This document shows positions 1 through 7,147 of a stretch of DNA of 9,048 nucleotides, piece by piece (position 1 is the first letter of the stretch; each line of letters begins with the position of its first letter). Both the position numbers and the translations under genes were made by a program. Location: contig CAVUMM010000004.1 in NCBI GenBank assembly GCA_963742655.1, positions 1 to 9,048 on the forward strand. The letters are read 5' to 3'. Below the pieces are notes generated by a model. The model searched no databases. It was not told the origin of the DNA and saw only the letters and a list, made by a program, of their open reading frames with translations. This DNA is from JAICLK01 sp963742655 (GTDB lineage: Bacteria; Patescibacteriota; Saccharimonadia; Saccharimonadales; UBA4665).

Positions 1-1
1 C

Positions 2-484
2 CTTCTGGCCAATGGGAAGATCGGATTGCTCGATGTGCCCTTCGTCAACGACAATGTCCGCCGCTGGACGGCAACCGCGCGTCGTTTGCTGGACCTATCG
101 CGGCATGACAGCGGCTATCGCAATCATGTCGGCAACATGATCTGCTGGAACCGCGAGACGGTAAAGGCGATGCAGCAGCGAATCGAGACCAGCACCGGTA
201 TGAACTGGCAGGTTGCGCTCGCTCGGACGCTCAGCTTTTCCGAATATATGATTTACGGAGTTTTCGTACGGGAAGTACTGGGGTATGACGCGGTTGACCA
301 CGCGCCGTCCACGGTCCCGCTGGTCAAGGGGTCGTGGGGCATTGCGCTGAGAACCGATTCGGCAATCGAAGCCTTCTTCGCCGATTTTGATCCCCGAACG
401 GTGGCGGTGATGGTACATTCCAAGGATGGCATCGATCCTGCCCGCTACCGGCATCATCTGGAGCGTTGGTGGAACGCATTATAG
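2..484 (+). CDS. DUF6492 family protein, 3' part (truncated by window edge)
   Basis: The frame is open to the left edge, so the visible 160 or so residues are the C-terminal part of a longer protein. The TTG at 26 is not a credible start. The stretch WNRETVKAMQQRIE followed by FSEYMIYGVFVREVLGY is characteristic, as I recall it, of the DUF6492 family. These proteins are commonly found in alphaproteobacterial polysaccharide loci, have a glycosyltransferase-like character, and usually run to roughly 250-300 residues. No signal peptide or membrane segment is visible in this part. The reaction is not known to me. A role in sugar transfer is inferred from family and context only. The gene reads rightward, stops at 482-484, and is followed by about 180 bp without a convincing gene. 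Its codons look more GC-rich than those of the genes to its right. Confidence 0.75.
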   Translation, partial: LLANGKIGLLDVPFVNDNVRRWTATARRLLDLSRHDSGYRNHVGNMICWNRETVKAMQQRIETSTGMNWQVALARTLSFSEYMIYGVFVREVLGYDAVDHAPSTVPLVKGSWGIALRTDSAIEAFFADFDPRTVAVMVHSKDGIDPARYRHHLERWWNAL

Positions 485-661
485 TTGATGATCTCGACGT
501 CATGCCCCGGTCTCGACTATCGTCGATTCGTTTTGAAACGTCGCAACCTATTCGCAGGACTATGGCCTCTAACAACTAATGAGACCTGTGCGCGAGCGTC
601 GTTTTGGTCGATGCGAACGGCATTGGACGCAGCGGTGCTACGATTGCCAATGCCGTGGGCT
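485..661. other. intergenic stretch between the DUF6492 gene and the IS630 remnant
   Basis: No convincing gene. One plus-strand frame is open from 485 to 673 but has no ribosome-binding site or recognisable motif. Another short frame (about 572-682) gives a Gly/Ala-rich peptide that runs into the IS end. It could be a scrap of an interrupted gene, but it is too short to identify. Confidence 0.4.
513..534 (+). terminator. possible weak intrinsic terminator after the DUF6492 gene
   Basis: TCGAC (513-517) and GTCGA (522-526) form a 5-bp stem with a TATC loop, followed by the T-rich run TTCGTTTT (527-534). It lies about 30 bp after the stop codon of the left-edge gene. The stem is short and the T tract is broken by CG, so this is only a candidate. 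Confidence 0.22.
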
Positions 662-1243
662 TTAGCGGTCTAGAGCGGATTCCAGTCCTGTAGAAGCATA
701 GCCTGCATGTGCGAGGAAATTCGCGCATTCTCTTGCGCTAAAAGCGCCGAGCAGTTTGCCGATTTTGCGGCAGAGACCGGGAATGGTTCGCTTGGCGGTT
801 TTGCGCAGAAGCGCCTTTAGTTTGCTGAATACCCGCTCGATCGGATTTAAATCGGGTGAATATTTTGGCAAGTAAAGCAGCCGCGCTCGCGCAGTTTTGA
901 TGACCTTTTGCACATCATCACCTTTGTGGGCCGGTAGGTTGTCGATGATAACGATGTCGCCGTGCTTGAGCGTTGATTTCAGGCAGCGTTCAAGATAAGT
1001 GAGGAAGGTCGTTCTGGTCATTGGGCCATCTACCACGAAGGGCGCAACCATCATGTTATGGCGAAGCCCAGCCACGAAGGTGATCGCGCGGGAAGAGAAG
1101 TTTTCGCTGGACCATGAAAGCATGTGTCGAACTGGCCATTCCTGTAAAGCGTGTTCGGCGCGCAACATTTTAGCGCCTCTTGAACTACGGCCAAAATGGC
1201 GTAATAGTTTTGTCGCTAGTACAAGAAAAAATCTCGCCGTCAC
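662..1243 (-). pseudogene. IS630-family transposase, 5'-truncated DDE domain
   Basis: The encoded 193 residues are the DDE_3 catalytic part of an IS630/Tc1-type transposase. Visible landmarks are TFVAGLRHNMMVAPFVVDGP (residues 55-74), IIDNLPAHK with the second catalytic Asp at 101, and YLPKYSPDLNPIERVFSKLK with the catalytic Glu at 136. The end, ECANFLAHAGYAST, is typical of the family. Full-length members are about 330-350 residues, with an N-terminal helix-turn-helix and a first catalytic Asp in a motif like FVDET. Here the helix-turn-helix is absent. The place where the first Asp should stand reads RFFLVLATK, so that residue is missing. The first codon, GTG at 1243, is just the limit of the open frame and has no upstream ribosome-binding site. 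At the other end the frame runs through the predicted IS border before stopping at 662-664. It is non-functional by these criteria. Confidence 0.8.
673..1243 (-). mobile_element. truncated IS630-family insertion sequence remnant
   Basis: Only the transposase 3' end and the adjoining IS end remain. IS630 elements insert at TA. The likely outer edge here is the TA at 671-672 followed by GAGCGGATTCCAGTCC (673-688). No inverted copy of this end is found between 1200 and 1350, so the other terminus and the 5' third of the element are missing. The deletion point falls just ahead of the beta-helix gene. The fragment should not be able to move by itself. Confidence 0.6.
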
Positions 1244-1261
1244 CCACAGCGATAGTTGAAC

Positions 1262-2758
1262 ATGATGTGGAATTTATTGGCCTGTTCCGCAACGCCTCGC
1301 CGTGGGAAATTTAAGTGGTCTTCCCATTCGAGCGTTAGAACCTTTATTATGTTTCTCGCTCTCGCGTTTGGCGTGTCAGCTGCACCTTTAGCGGATGCGC
1401 AAACGGAACCTTTAGGGCCCCATCTCGATTCGAACGGCTGGACAGCCTTCACGCCTAGCATGGATACTCATATTATTTATGTTTCGAATACGAGCGGCAG
1501 GGATACAAATGATGGCCGCTCTGAGCGAATCCCAGTCAAGACAATCGCTAAAGGCATCTCACTTCTTCGGGACGGATATCCCGACTGGCTCCTGTTAAAA
1601 AAGGGAGACACATGGACAAATGAAGCATTTGGCTGGTTCTTCAAGTCTGGCCGTTCCGCTCGCGAGTCAATGCTCATTTCCTCATACGGTTCGGGCGCGC
1701 GCCCTTTAATTAAAACTCGCGGTACCAATCCCGCCATTGGTTCGTTTGGCGCCGGCGGCAATCGCGGGGGCAATTTCATTGCGTTGGTCGGGATTGAATT
1801 TTACGCTTACACGCGCGATCCAAGCTCTCCGCACTTCATTGCCTCCGGCGCAGGAAATAAGCAGGAGGGACTTTTCTTTCTTAATCCGAGCAGCTGGATT
1901 CTTGTAGAAGATTGTAAATTCAGTTTTTATGCGGACAATCTTGTTTTTGAGCTGGGCCCTAAACAGTATGTAGCCTTGCGCAGGAACGTCATCGTCGATG
2001 CCTATTCGACCGATAGTCATTCACAAGGAGTTTTCGCCGACAACGTTAAAAGTTTGCTCCTAGAAGAAAACATTTTTGATCATAACGGTTGGAATGATTC
2101 AACTGGTGCTACGGCTACCGTTTTCAATCATAACATTTATCTTCAGGGCCTAGCTTACTCTCCCAAGTCAGTCAGCGGGCCCGCTGTGATCAAGGGCAAC
2201 ATTATAGCCAATGCTTCGAGCCACGGAGTTCAGCTTAGGGCCGGTGGCGAAGTGACCGATAATCTATTTGTTCACAATCCACTTGGATTGCTTATTTTGC
2301 CACCAAGCAGCGTAACTCGTAATGTATTTTTATCTGGAAATGACATAACCCCATCGATACCGCGTGGCTTTGGCATCGATGTTAACCCGTTCAACGGGCC
2401 TGTGCAGATCACGAATAATATTCTCGCTCATGAGAATAGCATCGCTCGCGTTGGGCATGCTATTACTCTTTACCCCGGCACTTCGAGTGTTATTGTTGCA
2501 CACAACATCATTTATAAATGGGACAATCCGCTCGTTAATAACGGAAAAGATAATATCACGTCGGCAAATGAAATAAACCTTACTGGCTACCGCGACGCGA
2601 ACCGTACGATTGAAACCTATAATAAATTGTTGGGAGGTGCACCCAGCCTCTCAGATTTTCTCAAGGAAGCTCGTAAACAAAGCAAGGACAACTGGCGTCC
2701 TCAATATCTTGCAAAGAACGTGAATGAATACATTAGAGCTGGATTTGAGCAAAGATAG
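1262..2758 (+). CDS. exported right-handed parallel beta-helix repeat protein
   Basis: The protein is about 498 residues if ATG 1262 is used. A hydrophobic stretch FLALAFGVSAAPLADA at about residues 31-46, ending in an Ala-x-Ala type site, looks like a signal peptide. The export charge would come from the preceding basic residues, which favours a start upstream of ATG 1349. ATG 1265 and TTG 1256 are also in frame, and none has a strong ribosome-binding site. After the leader comes IIYVSNTSGRDTNDGRS then PVKTIAKGISLLRDGYPDWL. This is the usual entry to pectate-lyase-like folds (Asp/Asn-rich, then capping helix). The rest carries recurring short beta-helix rungs such as LLLEENIFDHNGW, AVIKGNIIANASSHGVQLRAGG, EVTDNLFVH, VQITNNILAHE and VIVAHNIIY. 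Such proteins in polysaccharide loci are often lyases, epimerases or tailspike-like hydrolases acting on the polymer. I cannot identify catalytic residues, so enzymatic activity is not established. The gene follows the IS remnant directly and its promoter region may be IS-derived. Confidence 0.85.
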   Translation: MMWNLLACSATPRRGKFKWSSHSSVRTFIMFLALAFGVSAAPLADAQTEPLGPHLDSNGWTAFTPSMDTHIIYVSNTSGRDTNDGRSERIPVKTIAKGISLLRDGYPDWLLLKKGDTWTNEAFGWFFKSGRSARESMLISSYGSGARPLIKTRGTNPAIGSFGAGGNRGGNFIALVGIEFYAYTRDPSSPHFIASGAGNKQEGLFFLNPSSWILVEDCKFSFYADNLVFELGPKQYVALRRNVIVDAYSTDSHSQGVFADNVKSLLLEENIFDHNGWNDSTGATATVFNHNIYLQGLAYSPKSVSGPAVIKGNIIANASSHGVQLRAGGEVTDNLFVHNPLGLLILPPSSVTRNVFLSGNDITPSIPRGFGIDVNPFNGPVQITNNILAHENSIARVGHAITLYPGTSSVIVAHNIIYKWDNPLVNNGKDNITSANEINLTGYRDANRTIETYNKLLGGAPSLSDFLKEARKQSKDNWRPQYLAKNVNEYIRAGFEQR

Positions 2759-2933
2759 CATTTGATGGTGCTCGGGGGGAGTAGTGTGCATTGCTGGCTC
2801 GGTCGTCAGTCTTGCCGTCGCCAAATTCTACCAAACAGTGCGAGTAGTTCCGTGATTTGAAATAAATCGATCGCCTTAAGATGTGACATTGGGAAGGCCG
2901 TTAAAAATAGCGAGCGCGCTCACGAGATAGCAA
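2759..2933. other. intergenic region upstream of the FkbM methyltransferase gene
   Basis: About 175 bp with no gene. A perfect 10-bp palindrome GAGCGCGCTC occurs at 2912-2921, 12 bp before the next start codon. It may be chance. I see no convincing terminator after the beta-helix gene and no clear sigma-70 promoter. Confidence 0.4.
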
Positions 2934-3845
2934 ATGTTAATTCGCATGTTATCAACAAGAGCATACTCACGGCTTCTGCGTTTGCTCCCCCTTGCTGGAG
3001 GTTTGACTAGGCTATCATTTAATCCCATCGCAAATCGAATGTTTGTCGGTATGCCTGACCAAGCATACACGCGCATGTTGAACGGTCTCCGCATCCTGGT
3101 GGACATAAACGACTACGATGGCAGAGCGCTTTTCCTGTTTGGTACCAACGATCCTAAGGTCCACCACGTCGTTCAGGCTCTACTCCGGAAGAACGACGTA
3201 TTCCTAGATATCGGCGCCAATTATTCATCGATCGGCTTGCTCGCTGAGGGTCGCGTCGGGCCGCTTGGCCATGTACATCTGTTCGAACCACAACCGCATC
3301 TGTGCGAAGTTGTCAAAGCGGCGATTGGCGAAGGGAAGCTTTCCAATGTTACGTTGCACGAGCTCGGCCTTATGGATTGCGACGGCGAAATGCAGTTGGC
3401 ACGACCGGCGTTTCACTCGGGCAAGGCGACGCTAGTAAAAAACCGTTACCAGCATGCATCTTGGGATAATTTCCCGGTTCAGGTGAAAAACATCGCAACG
3501 TATCTTCCGCCGCTGATTGGGCAAAAATCTTTCGGTGCTAAGATCGACGTCGAGGGTGCAGAACATATCCTTATGCCATGGCTATTAAAGCAGCCGATGT
3601 TGAAGTTCATAGTCTTTGAAGCGAACCAAAATCAACGGACACTTTATGACATGGTGCGTGAATCAAACTTCATACTTTATGGTCTCGAAAGAACAGTTTT
3701 TATAAAAAGAGTGAAGCGCGTCGATTCATTTGAACAGATGCTGATGTACCATGATCTGGTTGCGGTGCGCCTTCCCTCCAAGGATATGGGCCCCAGTAGA
3801 CTTGGAGCATATGCCCTTGGGCATTTGGTTCGAGATACAAAATAA
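2934..3845 (+). CDS. FkbM family SAM-dependent methyltransferase
   Basis: This 303-residue protein fits the FkbM family, which methylates hydroxyls of sugars or polyketides using S-adenosylmethionine and is common in O-antigen and exopolysaccharide loci. The SAM-binding motif I is VFLDIGANYSSIGLL, with Asp at 92 and GAN at 94-96. It is followed by the acidic strand HLFEPQPHLCEVV. The family hallmark KIDVEGAE is at 203-210, followed by FIVFEANQ. Motif I reads NYSSIG where many members have NxGxxT; it still looks functional. The N-terminal 80 residues are a less conserved, basic leader without a clear signal peptide. ATG 2934 is preceded only by a weak GAG-type ribosome-binding site. ATG 2946, four codons in, is possible. 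The gene is co-directional with the beta-helix gene, and a degraded polymerase fragment begins only 31 bp after its stop. The acceptor sugar cannot be read from the sequence. Confidence 0.88.
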   Translation: MLIRMLSTRAYSRLLRLLPLAGGLTRLSFNPIANRMFVGMPDQAYTRMLNGLRILVDINDYDGRALFLFGTNDPKVHHVVQALLRKNDVFLDIGANYSSIGLLAEGRVGPLGHVHLFEPQPHLCEVVKAAIGEGKLSNVTLHELGLMDCDGEMQLARPAFHSGKATLVKNRYQHASWDNFPVQVKNIATYLPPLIGQKSFGAKIDVEGAEHILMPWLLKQPMLKFIVFEANQNQRTLYDMVRESNFILYGLERTVFIKRVKRVDSFEQMLMYHDLVAVRLPSKDMGPSRLGAYALGHLVRDTK

Positions 3846-3876
3846 AAGTGGTTTCAGCCGCTGTTGCGTGGGCGTC

Positions 3877-4015
3877 GCCCTGATTGGCTGCGCGGGCTTA
3901 TTAGATGGGGCAGCGGATAGCGTGCTCGGTAACTGTACCCCTTATGGAGACATGCCTGGTTTGCCGTCACGAACGTTGCGTTTGCGCAGGCCGTAGGTTG
4001 GGGTTGCGGTTTTGT
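3877..4015 (+). pseudogene. decayed, internally deleted copy of the polymerase/ligase gene found at 4560-6080
   Basis: Direct comparison within the window shows collinear DNA similarity to the intact gene. GCCCTGATTG (3877-3886) equals 4578-4587. Positions 3911-3937 match 4626-4652 at 19 of 27. Positions 3951-3983 match 4676-4708 at 27 of 33, giving the peptide WRHAWFAVTNVAF against WRNAWFAVTIVAF. Positions 3984-4015 match 5438-5469 at 29 of 32, in the region encoding RGPWVGVAVL of the intact protein. About 729 bp of the intact gene (4709-5437) is therefore absent. Small gaps, a TAA just before the Trp-Arg-His segment and a frame change at the deletion joint rule out a product. Several mismatches fall at third codon positions, so the copy derives from a diverged homologue, not a fresh duplication. 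Alignment was by eye. After 4015 similarity is lost. Confidence 0.72.
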
Positions 4016-4064
4016 AATACGCCGCCGAGCGAGAGCTGTATGGACTGTCCAACTAATGACCACT

Positions 4065-4505
4065 TCAACCGAGCGCGCGTCCGCCGACCGCCGAGAATGT
4101 CGGGCGCATCAACCGCTTTTGCGCCAAGGGACCAAATGCCGCGAGCAGCCTGTCCATTATAGAGGTCAAAATCAGGCGCACAGGTGGCTCAGCAAACTGA
4201 ACGATGACGATGCTGCTGGAGACGATAAAAGATACCGCAATGAACAAAGCGATGTCGTCGTGCAATCTAAACTGGACAAGCCAACGGACCAGCACCGCGC
4301 CAGCGAGATCATGCACTAGATAAATAGGATAGGTGGCAAGGCCGACAACCTTGATGAACTTGACACCGCATCGCCCAACAAGGCGCGCGGCGGCGGCATT
4401 GAACAGAATTGAGAGCCAAATCCAGTACACACTCGCGCACAATAGTATCATGGCCACAGGTTGACTGTCTGTGGTTTTGCGCGTTGTTCTTGAGCTTCTC
4501 AGCAC
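4065..4505 (-). pseudogene. C-terminal fragment of an acyltransferase-3 (OafA/YrhL-like) membrane protein
   Basis: The open frame encodes about 146 residues containing three likely membrane segments: around VAMILLCASVYWIWLSILF, around GLATYPIYLVHDLAGAVLV, and around IALFIAVSFIVSSSIVIV. It ends with the sequence EPPVRLIL, then a basic tail. The GLATYPIYLVHD motif is typical of the last third of acyltransferase-3 enzymes, which transfer acetyl or similar groups to surface sugars. The family is usually about 340-400 residues long. The N-terminal part with the catalytic His (RG...H) and the RxxR motif is absent, and a TGA lies just upstream in the same frame, so this is a remnant. The first codon is GTG 4505, with no good ribosome-binding site. 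The fragment belongs to a different subgroup from the intact acyltransferase at 6112-7134 and shows no nucleotide identity to it that I can see. It points leftward, head-on to the polymerase remnant. Confidence 0.7.
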
Positions 4506-4559
4506 ATTCCGTCATAAAGAGAGCGAGAATCAGATCGCACGAAAAACTCTGACCACTTT

Positions 4560-6080
4560 ATGCCAGAAAATATAAGAGCCCTGATTGTTATCTTAGCGTT
4601 AGCTGCGCCGGCGTTTTACTTGGGGCGGCGGATCGCAAGCTCCGTAATTACAAATGGTGAGTTCGTATTTTGGAGAAATGCTTGGTTTGCAGTCACGATC
4701 GTAGCATTTCTGACCACCAACATTTTTATTTACGTGGCAATGATACTAGCAGTTTGCTTGTACGCGCGCTGGGCGGGGACCGCATCGGTCGGCCTTTATT
4801 ATATCCTGCTGTTCGCAGCGCCGTTAGGCAAAATCAGCATTGGCGGAGCTGGCATTGTCAATAGACTACTAGACGTGAACAACGGCAGTCTGTTGGGAAT
4901 TTTTTTGCTACTTCCGATCTTGTTGGCGGCTCGAGGATTTGATCGCCGTCAGTTAGGTGCCTATTCAATTCCGGATCGGCTAGTCGTCGGTTACGTGTTG
5001 TTATTGACGGCTCTCCAATTCCGGGGTTCGGAAGCTACCGTCACCAGTGTCATGCGCGCAGGGACGAGTTATGCCCTCGATGTGTTGATACCTTATTTCG
5101 CCTTCAGTCGCATGGTTACCAGCATGGCGGATGTCCGCAAAGTCTTACTGGCATTTATAATCGCCGCGCTTCCGCTGTCGCTGATTGCAGTGTTCGAAAT
5201 GGCCAAAAGGTGGCACCTCTATTCTTCGCTAGTTTTGCATTGGGGAGGGGATCTGGCCTATCTTCAAAGGGATGGAATGCTTCGGGCCTCGAGCGCGGCG
5301 GTCGTTTCGATTGCCTTAGGCTTCGTCATCATGGTGGCAGTCGGCTGCATGGTTGGCATTTGGCATACGGTCCGCCCACTACGTCCTAAGGGGATCATAT
5401 TGGCAATTTTTGCCTGTGGGCTCATCGCCACCTTATCGCGCGGGCCGTGGGTTGGGGTTGCGGTTCTGTTGCTCGTGTACTTTGCGATTGGACCGAATGC
5501 GCCTTCAAATCTTGGAAAACTTGCGGTGGCTGGCGCAGTAGCGGCTACGGTATTGCTTATTTTGCCCGGCGGCACGCGGTTGCTCGATCTTCTGCCCTTC
5601 ATTGGGTCTGCCGAAGAGGGAAGTGTGACTTATCGCGCAGATTTGTTTACTCATGCGATGGCGGTCATTCAACTCCATCCATTGTTTGGAACTGTCGATT
5701 ATCGGGCAGAGCCGGAAATGCTTGAAATGATGCAGGGTGAACACATCATCGACATTGTGAACTCGTATTTAGAAATTACCCTGAGATCCGGCTTAATCGG
5801 ATTGGGCTTGTTCATTAGTTTTTTTGCTGCAATTCTCATTGGTCTGCGGCGGGTTCTCAAATTTCAAGCCGTCACGGACCGTAATTTTAAGGCTTGCGTG
5901 CGCGCCTCAATAGGGATTTTGATCAGCATGCTGGTCACGATCGCAACGGTCAGTATCGTTGATTTCATTCCGTATGTGCTCTGGCCATTCGCAGGAATAT
6001 GCGTTGCGCTTATTCGCGTCGGCTACAAAGAACGATCGGCCGCCTTGGCACTTGTAAATGCGAATCGCGCTCACGGGTAA
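4560..6080 (+). CDS. O-antigen ligase / Wzy polymerase-like membrane protein
   Basis: This 506-residue, very hydrophobic protein has about 11-13 predicted membrane segments by eye and the organisation of the O-antigen ligase family (Wzy_C, WaaL/Wzy-like). Those inner-membrane enzymes join lipid-linked glycan units into a polymer or transfer the chain to an acceptor at the periplasmic face. Landmarks are LSRGPWVGVAVL at 292-303, where the SRG-type motif is usual. A long loop follows, with TYRADLFTHAMAVIQLHPLFG (357-377) and then HIIDIVNSYLEITLRSGLIG, in which Asn401 begins NSYLE. This corresponds to the conserved N-x-hydrophobic segment after the periplasmic loop. ATG 4560 has no evident ribosome-binding site, so the true start is uncertain by a few codons. 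The gene lies between the acyltransferase fragment and the intact, convergent acyltransferase, whose stop is only about 30 bp away. Ligase and polymerase cannot be told apart from sequence alone; context in a repeat-unit locus favours polymerase. Confidence 0.85.
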   Translation: MPENIRALIVILALAAPAFYLGRRIASSVITNGEFVFWRNAWFAVTIVAFLTTNIFIYVAMILAVCLYARWAGTASVGLYYILLFAAPLGKISIGGAGIVNRLLDVNNGSLLGIFLLLPILLAARGFDRRQLGAYSIPDRLVVGYVLLLTALQFRGSEATVTSVMRAGTSYALDVLIPYFAFSRMVTSMADVRKVLLAFIIAALPLSLIAVFEMAKRWHLYSSLVLHWGGDLAYLQRDGMLRASSAAVVSIALGFVIMVAVGCMVGIWHTVRPLRPKGIILAIFACGLIATLSRGPWVGVAVLLLVYFAIGPNAPSNLGKLAVAGAVAATVLLILPGGTRLLDLLPFIGSAEEGSVTYRADLFTHAMAVIQLHPLFGTVDYRAEPEMLEMMQGEHIIDIVNSYLEITLRSGLIGLGLFISFFAAILIGLRRVLKFQAVTDRNFKACVRASIGILISMLVTIATVSIVDFIPYVLWPFAGICVALIRVGYKERSAALALVNANRAHG

Positions 6081-6111
6081 TATTAATTTATTCATGGAAA
6101 AACACGAATAC

Positions 6112-7134
6112 TTAAACGTCATGCGTGACTGTGTAGGCGCCGCCTTTTCGTACAGAGTTATTATCGATCCGGGCAGCCAGACGATGGCCGAACCTGATCC
6201 AATATTTTTCGTAATATTTTGTCGAAATGTGCGCAAAAAGGAAGCTTAAGATGAAACTGCCGATCCGTTTTGTATAGCGCACGAGGACGTCACCTTGGCC
6301 CATCCAGCCGGCGTATGTCACCGGATGTATGACATAAAGAGCGAATGATATCTGGGCAAGATAAGCTAACGTTCGTCCGCACAGCAGTCGCTGCAGCGCA
6401 TCCTTCGGTCGCAGAATTGTCGAGCCAATCAATAACGCTGCGAAATAGGGCCGCGCATAGTTCAGCGACCCCAACGCGGGATGGCAAGATGCTAATAGGA
6501 GCGGCACAAGCAAGAATGGCGTAAAGGCCGGCAGGTTAGCTGCTGCATTGCTGACCTGAGCCGAACCGAAAGCGAGTGCAAGGCACCCACCAGCCAATAT
6601 TTCGTCGATGCGAAACCATGTTATGGTAGCGACAGGCACGCCGTTGGCGATACGCGTCGCAGTCACGGCCAGGCAAGCGATCGGCACCAGTACTAAGCCC
6701 CACCGGCCGGCGAGCGCAACGGCCAGTGCTATGGCCGCATAGAATTGCATCTCGACGCACAGGCTCCAAAAATGGTTGCTGTTGTCAAGGAGATAATCCG
6801 GTCGGAGGTTCGCGTAAAATAATAGATTAGCTTGCCACTGCTCCCAATCTGCGCCGTTGAACGTCAGAAATATAATTAAAAAAGCCCATGCGAGCGGTAC
6901 GATTCTGAATACACGGCGAACGATAAATGACGCGACATTGGTATTGCGTAACAGCATCGAGATGATGAGAAATCCGGACAGGATAAAAAACAGGCTCATT
7001 CCTGTGGTGGCAATCATGTCATTAAATTGCAGTACTTTCGGGCCGATCGGCAGCATATGACCTGCAAGCACGCATAAAATGCTGATGCCTCGCCAGCCGT
7101 CCAGTACGGGCACGCGTGCTTCGGCAGACTTCAC
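6112..7134 (-). CDS. acyltransferase-3 family membrane O-acyltransferase
   Basis: This integral membrane enzyme of about 340 residues (OafA/ExoZ/YrhL type) transfers acetyl or another acyl group to sugar hydroxyls of a surface glycan. Visible motifs are LDGWRGISILCVLAGH (11-26), with the putative catalytic His26. FIVRRVFRIVPLAW (70-83) carries the RxxR-type arginines. FWSLCVEMQFY (122-132) is the classic WSLxVExxFY signature. Near the end comes AYLAQISFALYVIHPVTY. About ten hydrophobic segments fit the usual topology. The frame extends to TTG 7188, inside the preceding methyltransferase gene. I choose GTG 7134 because it has AAGGA exactly 8 nt upstream and the protein then starts just before the LDGWRG motif, as in relatives. 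It is downstream of the 7146-7991 methyltransferase in the same operon and converges with the polymerase gene. Confidence 0.9.
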   Translation of the reverse strand: MKSAEARVPVLDGWRGISILCVLAGHMLPIGPKVLQFNDMIATTGMSLFFILSGFLIISMLLRNTNVASFIVRRVFRIVPLAWAFLIIFLTFNGADWEQWQANLLFYANLRPDYLLDNSNHFWSLCVEMQFYAAIALAVALAGRWGLVLVPIACLAVTATRIANGVPVATITWFRIDEILAGGCLALAFGSAQVSNAAANLPAFTPFLLVPLLLASCHPALGSLNYARPYFAALLIGSTILRPKDALQRLLCGRTLAYLAQISFALYVIHPVTYAGWMGQGDVLVRYTKRIGSFILSFLFAHISTKYYEKYWIRFGHRLAARIDNNSVRKGGAYTVTHDV

Positions 7135-7142
7135 AACAGTTG

Positions 7143-7147
7143 TCCTT
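7143..7147 (-). promoter_or_regulatory. ribosome-binding site that fixes the acyltransferase start
   Basis: Reading leftward, AAGGA lies 8 nt before GTG 7134. Its first two bases overlap the TAA stop (7148-7146) of the upstream methyltransferase. A second AAGGA sits six bases further upstream. The overlap of stop codon and ribosome-binding site suggests translational coupling of the two genes. Confidence 0.7.

Noticed and set aside
572..682. Short Gly/Ala-rich peptide frame next to the IS end, possible piece of an interrupted gene
   Set aside because: Too short to assign to any family, begins right after an in-frame stop and ends inside the IS border sequence.
3407..3419. 13-base repeat GGCGTTTCACTCG shared with 8248-8260
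   Set aside because: A single 13-base match is expected about once by chance in 9 kb. One copy is inside the FkbM coding sequence and the flanks do not match.
4016..4064. Possible continuation of the polymerase relic toward the 3' end of the intact gene
   Set aside because: Only scattered short matches (for example GCCGCC) could be found; not better than chance by eye.
3905..4319. Plus-strand open frames (3905-4162 and 4056-4319)
   Set aside because: The first reads the polymerase relic in the wrong frame and the second is antisense to the acyltransferase fragment; neither has a ribosome-binding site.
5264..5602. Minus-strand open frame of 112 codons
   Set aside because: Antisense shadow of the polymerase-like membrane protein; low-complexity Ala/Thr/Pro composition is that expected from the reverse of hydrophobic codons.
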